From the NCBI RefSeq assembly GCF_003585765.1, contig NZ_CP021235.1:4216001-4280000 (forward strand): a stretch of DNA of 64,000 nucleotides, in the 5' to 3' direction. Positions 18,301-27,561 of this stretch are shown piece by piece. The notes beneath the pieces were generated by a model, which searched no databases, was not told where the DNA came from, and saw only the letters and a program-made list of their open reading frames with translations. Position 1 is the first letter of the stretch. The number at the start of each line of letters is the position of its first letter. Source of the stretch: Pontibacter actiniarum (GTDB taxonomy: Bacteria; Bacteroidota; Bacteroidia; Cytophagales; Hymenobacteraceae). A program made the position numbers and the translations under genes.

Positions 18301-19103
18301 AGGTAATAGGGCGCGTTGTAAGCGATTTCGTCCCAGGTGGCAGCATCCTCGTTATAATAGCCGAAGTTTACGTCCTCCTCCTTACTTATCTCAGGGTTGC
18401 CCCACCACTCCCAGTAAGGGTCCTTGTCGGTCCCGTCCCGGTCGGAGTTATAGCGCCAGCCGGCTATGCTGCCGTAGGAATGGTTTGAAATGAGCAGGTC
18501 TTTGGCGGCAGCGGCCATTTCGGCGTCATCGCTGTTAAAGTCGTAGGCCTGCAGCGTTTTATAGCCGAAGGCCATACCTTTGGCCAGGGCGTTGATGCCA
18601 CCGGAAATCAAGGTGCCGGCCACGTGGGTGGCATGGTCATCCTGCTCCGAAGGTTTATCTTTCTGGATAACCCGGCCGGCCAGCTCTTGGTGCGTGGTGC
18701 GCACACCGCCCCCATCCCAGATAGCAAGTTTATTGGCAATGCTGTTGCCGCTGCCGCTCAGGCTCAGGCCCAGCGAGCCGCCTGCCCAAAGCTGGTCTGT
18801 TCTGGTGGTTGCCGCCGCGCTGGTGTTGTTGTAGGTAATGTAGTAAATGGGCATGCCTTTGGCATCCAGCCCCTGCAGCGAGATAAACGAACCGTCTTTG
18901 TACTTCTTCTCTATCACCCAGCCCCGCGCACGCGCCAGCTCCAGTGCCCTGGCCCGGTTCGCTTTATAATCTTTCTCAGCAGAGGTGGCAATACGTTGCA
19001 GCGCTTTTGTGTTGGCCTTGGGAGTAAGGCTGTTATGCTGTGCAAATGCCGTAGTGCCTGTCGCCAAACCAAGGGCGATAAACCAAAGGCGCAATCTTCT
19101 CAT
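15339..19103 (-). CDS. Secreted S8 (subtilisin-like) serine peptidase with T9SS sorting domain
   Basis: This is a 1254-residue exported protease. The signal peptide ends near residue 21. The catalytic triad is Asp130 (in IWDGGG), His157 (in DDHATHVAGT) and Ser in SGTSMAAPNVAG near residue 392. A beta-sandwich domain follows (about 465-590), then a GEVED-like module with VFIDWNGNGSF (about 600-740) and CARDB-like and Ig-like regions. The last 80 residues are a type A T9SS sorting domain (MVFPNPSADGKF, then GLYIVRLQ and TRKVMISR). It should cross the outer membrane by T9SS and be released or surface-anchored. It is monocistronic. Confidence 0.93.
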   Translation of the reverse strand: MRRLRLWFIALGLATGTTAFAQHNSLTPKANTKALQRIATSAEKDYKANRARALELARARGWVIEKKYKDGSFISLQGLDAKGMPIYYITYNNTSAAATTRTDQLWAGGSLGLSLSGSGNSIANKLAIWDGGGVRTTHQELAGRVIQKDKPSEQDDHATHVAGTLISGGINALAKGMAFGYKTLQAYDFNSDDAEMAAAAKDLLISNHSYGSIAGWRYNSDRDGTDKDPYWEWWGNPEISKEEDVNFGYYNEDAATWDEIAYNAPYYLIVKSAGNNRGERGPEVGKPYYQRNSNGSFKLVGARPENLSSNDSYDVVSTTGTAKNILTVGAVAAITEGYNQPADVRVTDFSSWGPTDDGRIKPDIVGDGDKVLSAVASSDRSYEVLSGTSMAAPNVAGTLLLLQEHYAALNSGRFMRAATLKGLAIHTADEAGAENGPDYVYGWGLLNAERAASLITNGKAAHVLQEKELAQGTTQTLEVVASGAGPLKVTISWTDPKGGIVSLGSTALNNRAPRLVNDLDVRVTGKGKTYQPWILDPAKPSLAAKTGDNTVDNVEQVLLTDAVPGEKYTITVKHKGTLSKGPQAYTLLVSGVGGAAVCASTPTESEGPNITKVTLGAQSKSIADECATYRDVTGTVFGFEPSQTKQLQLQLGSCGAAANKVAKVFIDWNGNGSFADAGEEAAASGVLAGETAFTAPITAPGFVQEGNTVRMRIVVQETSNAGAVTACSSYNRGETQDYLIRFVKPQRDVALTRVEPVGTLLCATAEQEVMVTLRNSGLAEQQNIPVQVRVLKNGQELTTLTGVFAGKLAPFAQAELLLNGAFATEAGATYELVAQAALASDAVAGNNQRGYTFTVSPDAAAPAEASAFRCGSDPMYTLSAQGGGTPYWYSSATSTTPVAAGNQIQVPVAQLGTALYAAFDDFAGTVGVANKNVFANGGYNQFSPDVIVSTQAPVVLEQTRLYIGHSGKITFTAYDSNGAPVSSRTLHVTATRTVPAEGPQPNDPNDQGQLYYLGLQLPKAGTYNIAISYEGGATIFRNDKGVQGYPFKASNVFSIIGNTATTASQGYYYYFYDLKVRSLGCPGPRVAVTIKSGTPIEQPAVTRNGQALVSTAPDGNQWYLDGEAVKGATGQSFTPAKSGKYSVIVFKDGCISDMSLAFSYELESAERNAGPELMVFPNPSADGKFSYTVETNAPEDLTLTVVDLLGKQLYTTAVKNVNGQHKGEFDISACANGLYIVRLQYGDRTYTRKVMISR

Positions 19104-19134
19104 AAAGGTAAACCGGTAGAGGTGTTGTATCTTT

Positions 19135-19166
19135 CAATATAGGTATTAAAGTCGATTAAAGCCAAA
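19135..19166 (-). promoter_or_regulatory. Promoter of the S8 peptidase gene
   Basis: On the minus strand TTTG (19163-19166) is followed after 21 nt by TATATTG (19135-19141). This is close to the Bacteroidota consensus TTTG-N19-21-TANNTTTG, with a leader of about 30 nt. Confidence 0.45.
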
Positions 19167-19244
19167 GACGTTCCTGCTGCCGCAGATAAATACAGCTCTT
19201 TGTGTGCCATCGGGTTAGGGAGAGGCAGGCGGGGCAACAGCGGG

Positions 19245-19282
19245 AAAAACAAAAGCGCGCCGGTAACAAACCGGCGCGCTTT
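19245..19282 (-). terminator. Terminator of hemB
   Basis: A 12-bp G+C-rich stem (19252-19263 with 19271-19282) has a 7-nt loop and is followed on the minus strand by TTTTGTTTTT. It lies 28 bp past the hemB stop. Confidence 0.85.
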
Positions 19283-19309
19283 CGAAAAATGGCAGCTGCT
19301 GTAGTGCGT

Positions 19310-20293
<984 letters not shown>

Positions 20294-20324
20294 TTACAGA
20301 AAAGCATTCTGATTTAAGTCGCTG

Positions 20325-20332
20325 CAAAGGTA
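20325..20332 (-). promoter_or_regulatory. -7 box for hemB
   Basis: TACCTTTG on the minus strand fits TANNTTTG, giving a leader of about 40 nt. The -33 element is not clear. Confidence 0.45.
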
Positions 20333-20459
20333 CGGCTTAAATGGCAGAATTGCTGTGTGTTTATAGCGGCGGCCGCGGTGTCTGTCGAAGGTGGTGTTGT
20401 GCCCCGGAAGAGCAAAAGGCGGCTTTCGTGGCGTTCCTTCGTGCTTCCGGGCTTGGCTT

Positions 20460-21371
20460 CTAACTGTCTGCCTCGTCCTCGTCCGGCAGGATCTCCACAT
20501 CCTGTACCAGCACAAAGTTCTCTATTTCGCGGGCCCTCGGGGTGTTGGCCAAACCACCTTCAGCGGTTTCTTTATACTTGCGCTCCATGCTTTCGCCTAC
20601 CTCGCCAAGGGCTGCCACGCATTGGTCTACCGGTATTACGGGGTCTACGCCCGCAATGCCTAGCTGTGCCGAAGAGAAAGCGATGGCGGCCGCACTGGCG
20701 TTGCGTACGATGCAAGGCACCTCTACCAGCCCCGCCACCGGGTCGCACACCAGGCCCAGCATGCACTGGATGGTAATGGCCACGGCATTAAACACCTGCT
20801 TTACGTCACCGCCCAGGCAGTACACAATGGCACCTGCGGCCATGGCGGCGGCACTGCCTGTTTCGGCCTGGCAGCCGCCCACGGCACCGGCCAAAGAGGC
20901 GTTCTGCTCAATAATCAGGGCAATGCCGGCTGCTACGAGCAGGCCTTCGTGTATCAGCCGGTCCTCCAGCCCGTGCAGCTCCTGCAGGGTGGTCAGTGTG
21001 CCCGGTAAAATACCCGAGGCCCCCGCCGTAGGGGCAGCCACCACGCGGCCCATGCAGGAGTTTACCTCCTTGGCGCCCAGGGCACGCGCTACCAGCAGCT
21101 GAAACTCCGGCGAGAGCACCGTAACCGGCGACTTAGCCACTTTTTTGGCGCTGTTGTTCACCATGCCTGAGCGCGACTTCATGTCCTCCGTCAGCCCGGT
21201 TTGCACGGCATCTTTCATCACCTCAAAGGCGTTGGCAATATTTTCCCATATAAATGCTTCGCTGCGGCCCTTCTGCTCGACCTCGTACTCCAGCACAGGT
21301 TGGTAAAGCGGTTCGCCTGTCTCGGCACAATGCTTTTCCCAGCTCTTAAAATCAGTGAATAGTAATGACAT
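20460..21371 (-). CDS. sdaAA: L-serine ammonia-lyase, iron-sulfur-dependent, alpha subunit type
   Basis: This enzyme deaminates L-serine to pyruvate using a [4Fe-4S] cluster. The 303 residues match the catalytic alpha domain. Candidate cluster cysteines occur in NSCMGR, GGCQAETGSA and CDPVAGLVEVPCIVRN. The glycine- and alanine-rich core APTAGASGILPG is characteristic. The regulatory beta domain found fused in E. coli SdaA is absent, and no sdaAB neighbour is seen in this window. The C-terminus is unusually acidic (DEDEADS). It is monocistronic. Confidence 0.9.
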   Translation of the reverse strand: MSLLFTDFKSWEKHCAETGEPLYQPVLEYEVEQKGRSEAFIWENIANAFEVMKDAVQTGLTEDMKSRSGMVNNSAKKVAKSPVTVLSPEFQLLVARALGAKEVNSCMGRVVAAPTAGASGILPGTLTTLQELHGLEDRLIHEGLLVAAGIALIIEQNASLAGAVGGCQAETGSAAAMAAGAIVYCLGGDVKQVFNAVAITIQCMLGLVCDPVAGLVEVPCIVRNASAAAIAFSSAQLGIAGVDPVIPVDQCVAALGEVGESMERKYKETAEGGLANTPRAREIENFVLVQDVEILPDEDEADS

Positions 21372-21629
21372 AGTATTTTTTCTAATTCCGTTCGTAACCC
21401 CAGCGACGTGGGGCGCTAAAGTTAGCTATTTTTTAGATCAGGCTTTCAGATGACCCAAACCATAACAAAGCCAGGCATAGGAAATGTTCGGTGCCAGGTA
21501 CCTGCTTTTGGCGTTTTCTCTGCTTTACAGCAACAGCATGCTTGCCCTGTAATTTATACGTTTGCCTCGCCGGGCCGGTGCGCTTACAATAATTCTTTTA
21601 ATACTGCTGATTTACAGGGGTTTGTATTA

Positions 21630-21637
21630 TACTTTTG
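21630..21637 (+). promoter_or_regulatory. -7 box upstream of a secreted hypothetical protein
   Basis: TACTTTTG fits TANNTTTG and would give a leader of about 50 nt to the ATG at 21693. It lies in a 321-bp gap (21372-21692) between divergent genes. Part of the gap is open in the downstream frame, but the residues look non-coding, and I saw nothing else in it. Confidence 0.45.
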
Positions 21638-21692
21638 CTCACTGTTATGCTTTGGTTATCAGCATACTACGAACCTGTACGCCTATAAAACT

Positions 21693-22127
21693 ATGAGAAA
21701 AATTAACCTGCTGCTGTGGGCACTGTGCCTGGCCCTGGGGTATAGGGCGTGCTACGCCCAGGAACCGGTGCCTCCGTTCAGCGACGACCGCCTGAAGGTG
21801 ATGGCCGTGGTGCACCTGCTCAGCGAAAACAAGTGTAGCCACAGCGACTTCCCTTTTCTGCCCGCCGATGCCCCGCTGGGCAAGTACAGAACGCACCTGG
21901 CGGTAAAGTACTGGAAAGCCCTCCGCAACCGCTACAAGCTTTACCCCTACGAAGTGAGCGTGAACCTGACTGTGCAGGACGGGCTGTTCCGGGTGCAGCG
22001 GCAAACTGATAACGCTTTCTTTACAGCCCTGAGCGAGCAGGAGCGGACGGAGTTTGTACGCCTGCTCAACGACTTCAGCTACCGCCACGGGCTGGCTGAA
22101 CTGCGTTCGTACGCTACCCGGCCGTAG
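21693..22127 (+). CDS. Hypothetical secreted protein
   Basis: This is a 144-residue protein with a clear signal peptide (MRKINLLLWALCLALGYRACYAQ) and no recognised domain. The mature part is mixed, with many aromatic and basic residues and no membrane segment. The frame continues 81 codons upstream of this ATG, but that part has no coding character and contains the promoter box, so I start at 21693. Function unknown. It is probably periplasmic. Confidence 0.7.
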   Translation: MRKINLLLWALCLALGYRACYAQEPVPPFSDDRLKVMAVVHLLSENKCSHSDFPFLPADAPLGKYRTHLAVKYWKALRNRYKLYPYEVSVNLTVQDGLFRVQRQTDNAFFTALSEQERTEFVRLLNDFSYRHGLAELRSYATRP

Positions 22128-22305
22128 TACTCCATTCTGAACCAGCACCTGCGGCAGCCGCCCTGGCCGGGGTGGTTGCCGTACTTTATGGCAGCTGCAA
22201 TGCGCTGTAGCCTACCGGCAGTATTACGGAGCCTGTTAACAGAAATAGTTAAAAGGCGTACGTTAGGCATGAGGCGCAGAGCTGGCAAGACAGAAAACTG
22301 GTATT

Positions 22306-22590
22306 ATGGGAAAAGAAAAAAAGCGAGTAGCCATGCGGGTGCATGGAAAGGTGCACGGCGTGTTTTTCAGAGTCAGCACGGTAGAAAAAGCCGAAGAACT
22401 AGGGCTGACTGGTTTCGTGCAGAACGAGCGCGATGGCACGGTTTATATGGAAGCCGAAGGAGCCCCTGAAGCCCTTCAGAAGCTGGAGCAGTGGGCGCAC
22501 GAAGGCCCGAAACGCGCAAGGGTGGAGAAGGTAGAGGTGGAGGAGAAGGAAGAGCTCAACGGGTTTGGCAAGTTTGAGCAGCGGAGGTAG
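22306..22590 (+). CDS. acyP: Acylphosphatase
   Basis: This small enzyme hydrolyses acyl phosphates such as acetyl phosphate or 1,3-bisphosphoglycerate. The 94 residues contain the phosphate-binding loop with catalytic Arg in GKVHGVFFRVST (about 14-25) and the catalytic Asn in GFVQNERDGTVYME (near residue 40), then the usual beta-alpha-beta finish. The C-terminus is Glu-rich. It stands alone on the plus strand ahead of a Crp/Fnr gene. Confidence 0.93.
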   Translation: MGKEKKRVAMRVHGKVHGVFFRVSTVEKAEELGLTGFVQNERDGTVYMEAEGAPEALQKLEQWAHEGPKRARVEKVEVEEKEELNGFGKFEQRR

Positions 22591-22819
22591 GGGCAAAGTG
22601 GCGCTACCTGCATTCGGTATTGGAGAAGGGGGCAGGAAAGTATAATGTAACATAGTGGCCCTCCCCTGTGCCGGTCAGCAACTCTTTCCGTAAATTTAGG
22701 AGTACAAGCACTTGTCTCTGCCGTTCTGTAGCGTTTTTACATAAGGAAGGCAGAACAGGCGACAGGTGCTGTGCAGGAAGAAATGCCATGCTTCTTACTT
22801 AACGATTTAGCCTTCCCCT

Positions 22820-23374
22820 ATGCTTCATGCCCTTCTCCAGCAGGTCCCATACTTCACGGTGGAAGACGTTGCCGCCTTTGAGCCGCTCTGGAAGAAGCGG
22901 GTGCTGCTGAACCGGCACGCCTTCCTGATCCGGCAGGGGCAGGTGGAGCAAGGTTTATACTTTGTCAACAGCGGTGCGCTGCGCATCTACTACCCACTCC
23001 CCGACGAGGATATCTGCGTAGGTTTTGCCTATCCTAACACACTGGTTGTTTCTTTTCCTTCCTTCGTGGATGCCAAACCCTCTGCGTACTATATACAGGC
23101 CCTGAAAAAGAGTGAATTGCTCGGCATCAGCAAGATTGATTTTATGCAGCTGATGGAAGAGCGGCCAAACATCAGGCTGTTTTGGTACGAACAACTGGAG
23201 AAGGCCCTGCTGGGCAAGATTGAGCGGGAGGTAGACCTGCTGCTGCCTGAACCAGAGCAGCGCCTGCAGCGGGTGATGCAACGTAGCCCGCACCTGTTTC
23301 AGCACATCCCCAGGAAGTACATCGCCTCCTACCTGCGCATGTCGCCGGAAACGTTGAGCCGGCTGAAGGTATAA
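22820..23374 (+). CDS. Crp/Fnr family transcriptional regulator
   Basis: This is a 184-residue regulator. It has an N-terminal cyclic-nucleotide-binding beta barrel (about 20-115, with VLLNRHAFLIRQGQVEQGLYFVNSG as the core) and a dimer helix. The short C-terminal helix-turn-helix ends in YIASYLRMSPETLSRLK, typical of compact Bacteroidota members. The ligand is unknown, because the residues that contact cAMP in CRP are not evident. Its target could be itself or a distant gene. It is followed by a convergent hypothetical gene. Confidence 0.85.
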   Translation: MLHALLQQVPYFTVEDVAAFEPLWKKRVLLNRHAFLIRQGQVEQGLYFVNSGALRIYYPLPDEDICVGFAYPNTLVVSFPSFVDAKPSAYYIQALKKSELLGISKIDFMQLMEERPNIRLFWYEQLEKALLGKIEREVDLLLPEPEQRLQRVMQRSPHLFQHIPRKYIASYLRMSPETLSRLKV

Positions 23375-23406
23375 ATCTTGATTAGTTTTAGAGGCAGCCG
23401 AGGAAA

Positions 23407-24099
23407 TTAAAGGGTATTGTAATATGCCAGAACCTTTATTAAGTGCCCTTCCTCTTTGAGGCTCAAGCGGTTTGTCTTGATATACGTTTCAACCTGAGGT
23501 AGTTTTGGGGCCTCAAAAGCAGCAAGTATTGACTTTTTGCTTTTATTTATTTTTACCATTTTATCAGGCGAAGCAATATAGTACTTAACACTCTCTTTGA
23601 TTAGCTTCTCTTTTACAATGGAGCCATCGGGGCGCTCTTCTACGATAGCCTTAGAGGCCCTTTTTAATAATATTGTTTCACCATCATTCAACACTTCGTA
23701 AAAAGCTCCTGCACTAGCACCATCAACAGGAGGAAAGCCACTTCTGAACTTTCGTTCATCAGTAACTGTGCTGGTTATTTCCTTTTGTAAGGTAAATTCA
23801 TAAACAGGGTACATAAAAGAAAAGCTTTTCCCATCCTCTGTGCTAAAGATCAATTGATCCTTTACCTGATCATACATAAGACTTACGTTTTCGTACACAA
23901 TTCCGTTTGTGAGCTTAACAGTGCCTTTAACCCAGTCTTCGAACAAAAAAGGCGATCCCTTCATATGATTGTAGTCTCTGCCGAACGCCTGCATAGACTC
24001 ACCATCAATAGTGATGTTGACACCTTGTGCTGCTGTACAAAGAGCAAAGGAGCAGACGGCTGCCAAGGTTAGGACTAACTTTGATAAGTTCTTTTTCAT
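23407..24099 (-). CDS. Hypothetical secreted protein
   Basis: This is a 230-residue protein with a signal peptide (cut near residue 24, SFALCTAAQG). The rest looks beta-rich with many Lys and Glu. Similar secreted proteins of unknown role are frequent in Bacteroidota. The gene is clearly richer in A+T than its neighbours, and its wobble positions use A and T far more, which suggests later acquisition. It has its own A+T-rich upstream region (24100-24240). Confidence 0.7.
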   Translation of the reverse strand: MKKNLSKLVLTLAAVCSFALCTAAQGVNITIDGESMQAFGRDYNHMKGSPFLFEDWVKGTVKLTNGIVYENVSLMYDQVKDQLIFSTEDGKSFSFMYPVYEFTLQKEITSTVTDERKFRSGFPPVDGASAGAFYEVLNDGETILLKRASKAIVEERPDGSIVKEKLIKESVKYYIASPDKMVKINKSKKSILAAFEAPKLPQVETYIKTNRLSLKEEGHLIKVLAYYNTL

Positions 24100-24299
24100 T
24101 TATGCTTTGAGTAAAATGGTGTGAATGGTTATGACATGAAATATATATTTTTTTGTATCATTTTCAAATAAAAAGAGCTTTTATGTAGATAGTGTGCGAG
24201 GAAAGAGAGAGTCCCTGCACTAACTCCAAATTTTGCTGTATAGAATTGAGAAGGTATAAATCTTGATTTCGATCAAGGATTGGGAGCTATAACCTGCTG

Positions 24300-24307
24300 T
24301 ATCTTTG
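24300..24307 (+). promoter_or_regulatory. -7 box for the DinB-fold gene
   Basis: TATCTTTG fits TANNTTTG, with a leader of about 22 nt to the ATG at 24336. A TTG at 24280-24282 is a -33 candidate with a short 17-nt spacer. Confidence 0.45.
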
Positions 24308-24335
24308 TGGTGTACAATATAAACTATGAAATACG

Positions 24336-24890
24336 ATGAGCACACTGGAGCAACTTTTCCGGACCACTGAGAGCCTGCGAGAAACTGTGTCTGCCGAATT
24401 CGCTTCGCTGGACCTGAGCAGCCTCAACTTTAAGCCCTCTCCCGCTAGTTGGAGCATATTGGAGTGCCTGGAGCACCTGAACCGCTACAGCCGTTACTAC
24501 AACCCTGCCCTTGCCAAAGCCGTCGCAGGTCACCCTGCCGCAAGCTGTGTGGAAAGTATAGGCTACAGTTGGCTGGGCAAAAAGTCGTTAGAGATGGTGC
24601 GGCCGCAGAATAAGAAGAAGTACAAAACGGCAAAGCACATGAACCCCGGCAACAGCGCATTGGGCCGTGCCACGGTAGAGGAGTTTTTGCAGCACCAGAG
24701 GGAACTGCTCGACCTGTTGCAGAGTGCCGGGCAAGCCAACCTCAACAAAAGTGCGGTACCGGTAGAGTTCTTTAAGCTCCTGCACCTGCGGATAGGGGAG
24801 GCGCTGGAGTTCGTGGTTGTGCACCAGGAGCGGCACGTGCAGCAGGCCGTGCGGGTAAAACAGCTGCTTCTGGAGCAGGCAGTGGCATAG
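24336..24890 (+). CDS. DinB family (DinB_2-like) protein
   Basis: This is a 184-residue four-helix-bundle protein. The pattern WSILECLEHLNRY near residue 50 and the C-terminal HQERHVQQA match the DinB/YfiT superfamily, in which three His residues hold a metal such as zinc or nickel. Family members include bacillithiol S-transferases, so a thiol-transfer role is possible in an organism with a YtxJ homologue, but this is inference. It is transcribed alone. Confidence 0.75.
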   Translation: MSTLEQLFRTTESLRETVSAEFASLDLSSLNFKPSPASWSILECLEHLNRYSRYYNPALAKAVAGHPAASCVESIGYSWLGKKSLEMVRPQNKKKYKTAKHMNPGNSALGRATVEEFLQHQRELLDLLQSAGQANLNKSAVPVEFFKLLHLRIGEALEFVVVHQERHVQQAVRVKQLLLEQAVA

Positions 24891-25058
24891 GGTCTTAGCC
24901 AGGATGCTCTGGCAAAAGCTGGCGTAACTGCAGTTTACAGAAGGCTTCGCTACCAGTTTATGGTGTAGCTGCAGAGTAGCAGCCAGCGCCGCTTCGGAAA
25001 GGTTTGGCCCACGTTCCCTTAGCAGGGCTTGGAGAGTAGAGAGGGGTAAAGCTACCTG

Positions 25059-26474
25059 CTACAGCCTCACCACAACCTCCTGCTTTTCTCCAGTAGTGAT
25101 GTCAACTGTGAACAATTGATGGCTGTTGGTGCTGGTTACCCAAAGCTGGCCGTTTAGGAACATGAGGTCGTTGGGTTCGTGCAAGCCGTCGGTGAGGGTG
25201 CGTACCCGGCGGCGCTGCAGGTCCAGTACTTTAATTTTGCCGTTGTATGTGTCTGCTATATAAACATCGCTGTCGATGTTCTCCACCCCTACGCAATGCT
25301 GCAGCAGTGCATCATCTGTGTCGCCGTCTATGTCGCCAAAGTCAAACAGGCCCCTGCCCAAGGGAGTAAGCACCATGCCTGTCTCGGTGTTTACGGTGCG
25401 GATGGCGCTGGCTTCGGCATCGGCTACATAGAGCACCGGCCCGTTGTTGGCCAGGCCGCTGGGTTGGTTAAACGCGGCTTCGCGGAGGGGGCCGTCGGTG
25501 AGGGCCTCGCGGCCACTGCCGGCAAAGCGGTACACACTTTCCGTTTCCAGGTCCATGCGCAGAATCTGGTGGTTGCCAGCGTTGGCGATAAACATGCTGT
25601 TTCCGTAGATGAGCAGGTCCCAGGGGCTGTTGGGGTTTACAGGCTCGTCCAGCTTGTCATCCAGGAAATAGTAGCCCAGTTCACCAGTGCCAGCGGCCGT
25701 TTCCACCGTTTTATGTTCAAGGTTAACTTTGCGGATGGCGTTATTTTTGGCGTCGGCTATGTATAGTATACTTCCGTGCAGGGCCAAGCCGTGAGGCTCG
25801 TAAAAAGTAGCTGCTGTATAGCTGCCGTTCCCAAAGCCTTGCTCGCCGCTGCCGATCACTTCCAGCACCTGGCCTTGCTGGTCTAGCTTTAAAATGCGGT
25901 TGTGGCCGCTGTCGGAGAGGTAAATGTTGCCTTCTGCGTCGCAGATCAGCTTGGACGGGAAGTGTAGTGTCGTCTGTGCCGGTTGCTCCACGTGGAAATG
26001 AACCGGCTCGTGGTGGAGTACCTCCTTAAACTCTTCCTGTAGCTTCCGGATATATGGCTGCACGGTGTCGTACACGCCTTCGCCGGCATGCTGCCCAATC
26101 ACTTTTCCGTTAGGGTCTATGAGTACAATGGTGGGCCAGGCGCGCACGCCATACTGGTCCCAAATTTTGTAGTCGGCATCGTTGACCACCGGGTGCTCAA
26201 TGCCAAATTTCCGGATAGCTTGCCTGATGGTCTCGTTTTGCTTCTCGGCGTCGAACTTGGCCGAGTGTACCCCCACCACCACCAGCATATCGGAGAACTC
26301 CTCCTCCAGCCGCTTCAGGTCCGGGACAATGTGCTGGCAGTTGATGCAGCCAAAGGTCCAGAAGTCCAGCAGCACAATCTTACCTTCAAAATCCTTGATC
26401 GACCAACTCCTGTCGGTGTTGAGCCAGCCATACTCTGTGTTGATCTCTGGTGCGTTTACGCGTCCGGTTAGCAT
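25059..26474 (-). CDS. Thioredoxin-like domain fused to NHL-repeat beta-propeller
   Basis: This is a 471-residue protein without a signal peptide. Residues about 1-155 are a thioredoxin/redoxin fold with the active-site CINC in DFWTFGCINCQHI and the cis-proline stretch VRAWPTIVLID. Residues about 175-470 form an NHL-type six-bladed propeller, shown by repeated GLA.....LYIADAxNxxIRKVN units. The order resembles the eukaryotic NHLRC2 protein and its bacterial relatives, whose function is poorly known. It is probably cytosolic. It is monocistronic and faces a repeat-filled gap before nuoA. Confidence 0.85.
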   Translation of the reverse strand: MLTGRVNAPEINTEYGWLNTDRSWSIKDFEGKIVLLDFWTFGCINCQHIVPDLKRLEEEFSDMLVVVGVHSAKFDAEKQNETIRQAIRKFGIEHPVVNDADYKIWDQYGVRAWPTIVLIDPNGKVIGQHAGEGVYDTVQPYIRKLQEEFKEVLHHEPVHFHVEQPAQTTLHFPSKLICDAEGNIYLSDSGHNRILKLDQQGQVLEVIGSGEQGFGNGSYTAATFYEPHGLALHGSILYIADAKNNAIRKVNLEHKTVETAAGTGELGYYFLDDKLDEPVNPNSPWDLLIYGNSMFIANAGNHQILRMDLETESVYRFAGSGREALTDGPLREAAFNQPSGLANNGPVLYVADAEASAIRTVNTETGMVLTPLGRGLFDFGDIDGDTDDALLQHCVGVENIDSDVYIADTYNGKIKVLDLQRRRVRTLTDGLHEPNDLMFLNGQLWVTSTNSHQLFTVDITTGEKQEVVVRL

Positions 26475-26639
26475 AGTGTCAGTCTGTTTTCGATTTGTGG
26501 GTGTAGCTTTATCTGTTACAGGTTTGCAGCGGGTTTTGTTTAGTAGCCGCTAGCGCCTTGTCAAAGGAGGGGCTGAAGTAAGAACAACAAAAGGTTCTAT
26601 AGCAAAAACAGTGGCTACTGGAATTGATCCCAGTCCTTG

Positions 26640-26905
26640 GGTTGAGCGCTCCAAAGTATAAATTGAAACGATAGGTGAGTGGGAGCTGGAGGATAAGTGG
26701 CAGCTAGAAAGAATAGCCTGGTTGAAGATGCGGAAAGCAGTGGCAGCAAGTATAGCCAAGGCAGTTGGAGGCACAAGCGGACGCTTGCGCCAGGAAAGTT
26801 GTAGAAAGCAATAACGGGAAGTATGGCTTTGCAAGCCAGTTGGGTCACAGACTCAACATCATAGTAAGGCACGAGTTGAAAACTCGCGCCAGCAGGGGGG
26901 AGCGT
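26640..26905 (+). repeat. Composite palindromic repeat, cluster 1
   Basis: This lies in the 530-bp gap 26475-27004, which has no gene. In order: a conserved flank (about 26665-26740), a palindrome with core AAGCGGACGCTT (26770-26791), GGCTTTGCAAGCC (26825-26837), a GTTGGGT/ACTCAAC stem (26839-26856) and a CGAGTTGAAAACTCG stem (26868-26890) ending in CAGCAGGGGG. The same modules in the same order recur at 32440-32880 (reverse) and 42348-42700. No transposase is present. Confidence 0.8.
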
Positions 26906-26977
26906 GTAAGCCGCGCCATTCTGTATTTACAACTCTTGTGCGCGTCCGGGCATGCGGCCATATCTCATATTTTATCG

Positions 26978-26985
26978 TAATTTTG
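26978..26985 (+). promoter_or_regulatory. -7 box for nuoA-nuoB
   Basis: TAATTTTG fits TANNTTTG and lies 19 nt before the nuoA ATG, directly after repeat cluster 1. Confidence 0.5.
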
Positions 26986-27004
26986 CATAAACAGCTGCAG
27001 TACA

Positions 27005-27514
27005 ATGGCAGAAAACTATACATCAGACTTCGGTACGATTTTACTCTTCCTGGTAGGCGGGGCCATTTTTGTGGTGATCGGTTTGCTCACCAGCAGGCTG
27101 CTTCGCCCCAGCAACCCGAATGCGGAGAAACTGGCGACTTATGAGTCGGGGGAGGAGCCGATAGGCAATGCATGGGTGCAGTTTAACCCGCGCTTCTACG
27201 TGGTGGCGCTTATCTTTATCATTTTTGATGTAGAGCTGGCCTTCCTGTTTCCGTGGGCAACGGTGTTTGGCCGCAGGGAACTGATAGAGGCTACCGACGG
27301 GTTGTGGGGATGGTTCTCCCTGGTGGAGATGTTTATCTTTATCGGGGTGCTGGTGCTGGGGCTGGCGTATGCCTGGGCCAAAGGCCACCTCGACTGGATC
27401 AAGCCCAAGCCTGTGCTTCCGCAGAGCCGCTCTAAAATACCGATGGATGTGTACCAGCAGGTAAACGCCCGCCACGAGGCCAAAGGCAAAGCAGGTGGCA
27501 ACTCAGAAGTATAA
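27005..27514 (+). CDS. nuoA: NADH-quinone oxidoreductase subunit A
   Basis: This is a membrane subunit of respiratory complex I with three helices (about 12-32, 75-97 and 106-130 of 169 residues). The conserved [20 protein letters not shown] loop and [12 protein letters not shown] helix, with its conserved acidic pair, are complete. The protein is longer than E. coli NuoA because of a C-terminal hydrophilic tail. It is followed 47 bp later by nuoB and probably cotranscribed. Other complex I genes beyond nuoD are not in this window. Confidence 0.95.
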   Translation: MAENYTSDFGTILLFLVGGAIFVVIGLLTSRLLRPSNPNAEKLATYESGEEPIGNAWVQFNPRFYVVALIFIIFDVELAFLFPWATVFGRRELIEATDGLWGWFSLVEMFIFIGVLVLGLAYAWAKGHLDWIKPKPVLPQSRSKIPMDVYQQVNARHEAKGKAGGNSEV

Positions 27515-27521
27515 AGTACGG

Positions 27522-27556
27522 CCATTCATAATTTTTAATTCATCATTCTTAATTCT
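27522..27556 (+). repeat. A+T-rich repeat between nuoA and nuoB
   Basis: CATTCATAATTTTTAATTC followed by ATCATTCTTAATTC nearly copies the right arm of the repeat at 1623-1654. It ends 5 bp before the nuoB start codon. Confidence 0.6.
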
Positions 27557-27561
27557 ACAAA

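Noticed and set aside
21450-21692. 81-codon N-terminal extension of the secreted hypothetical protein
   Set aside because: It has no coding character and contains a -7 promoter box. A clear signal peptide starts at 21693.
26550-26872. Overlapping reverse ORFs within cluster 1 that resemble ORFs in cluster 3
   Set aside because: The likeness comes from the shared repeat DNA, and frames and stops are not kept. There is no sign of protein-level selection.
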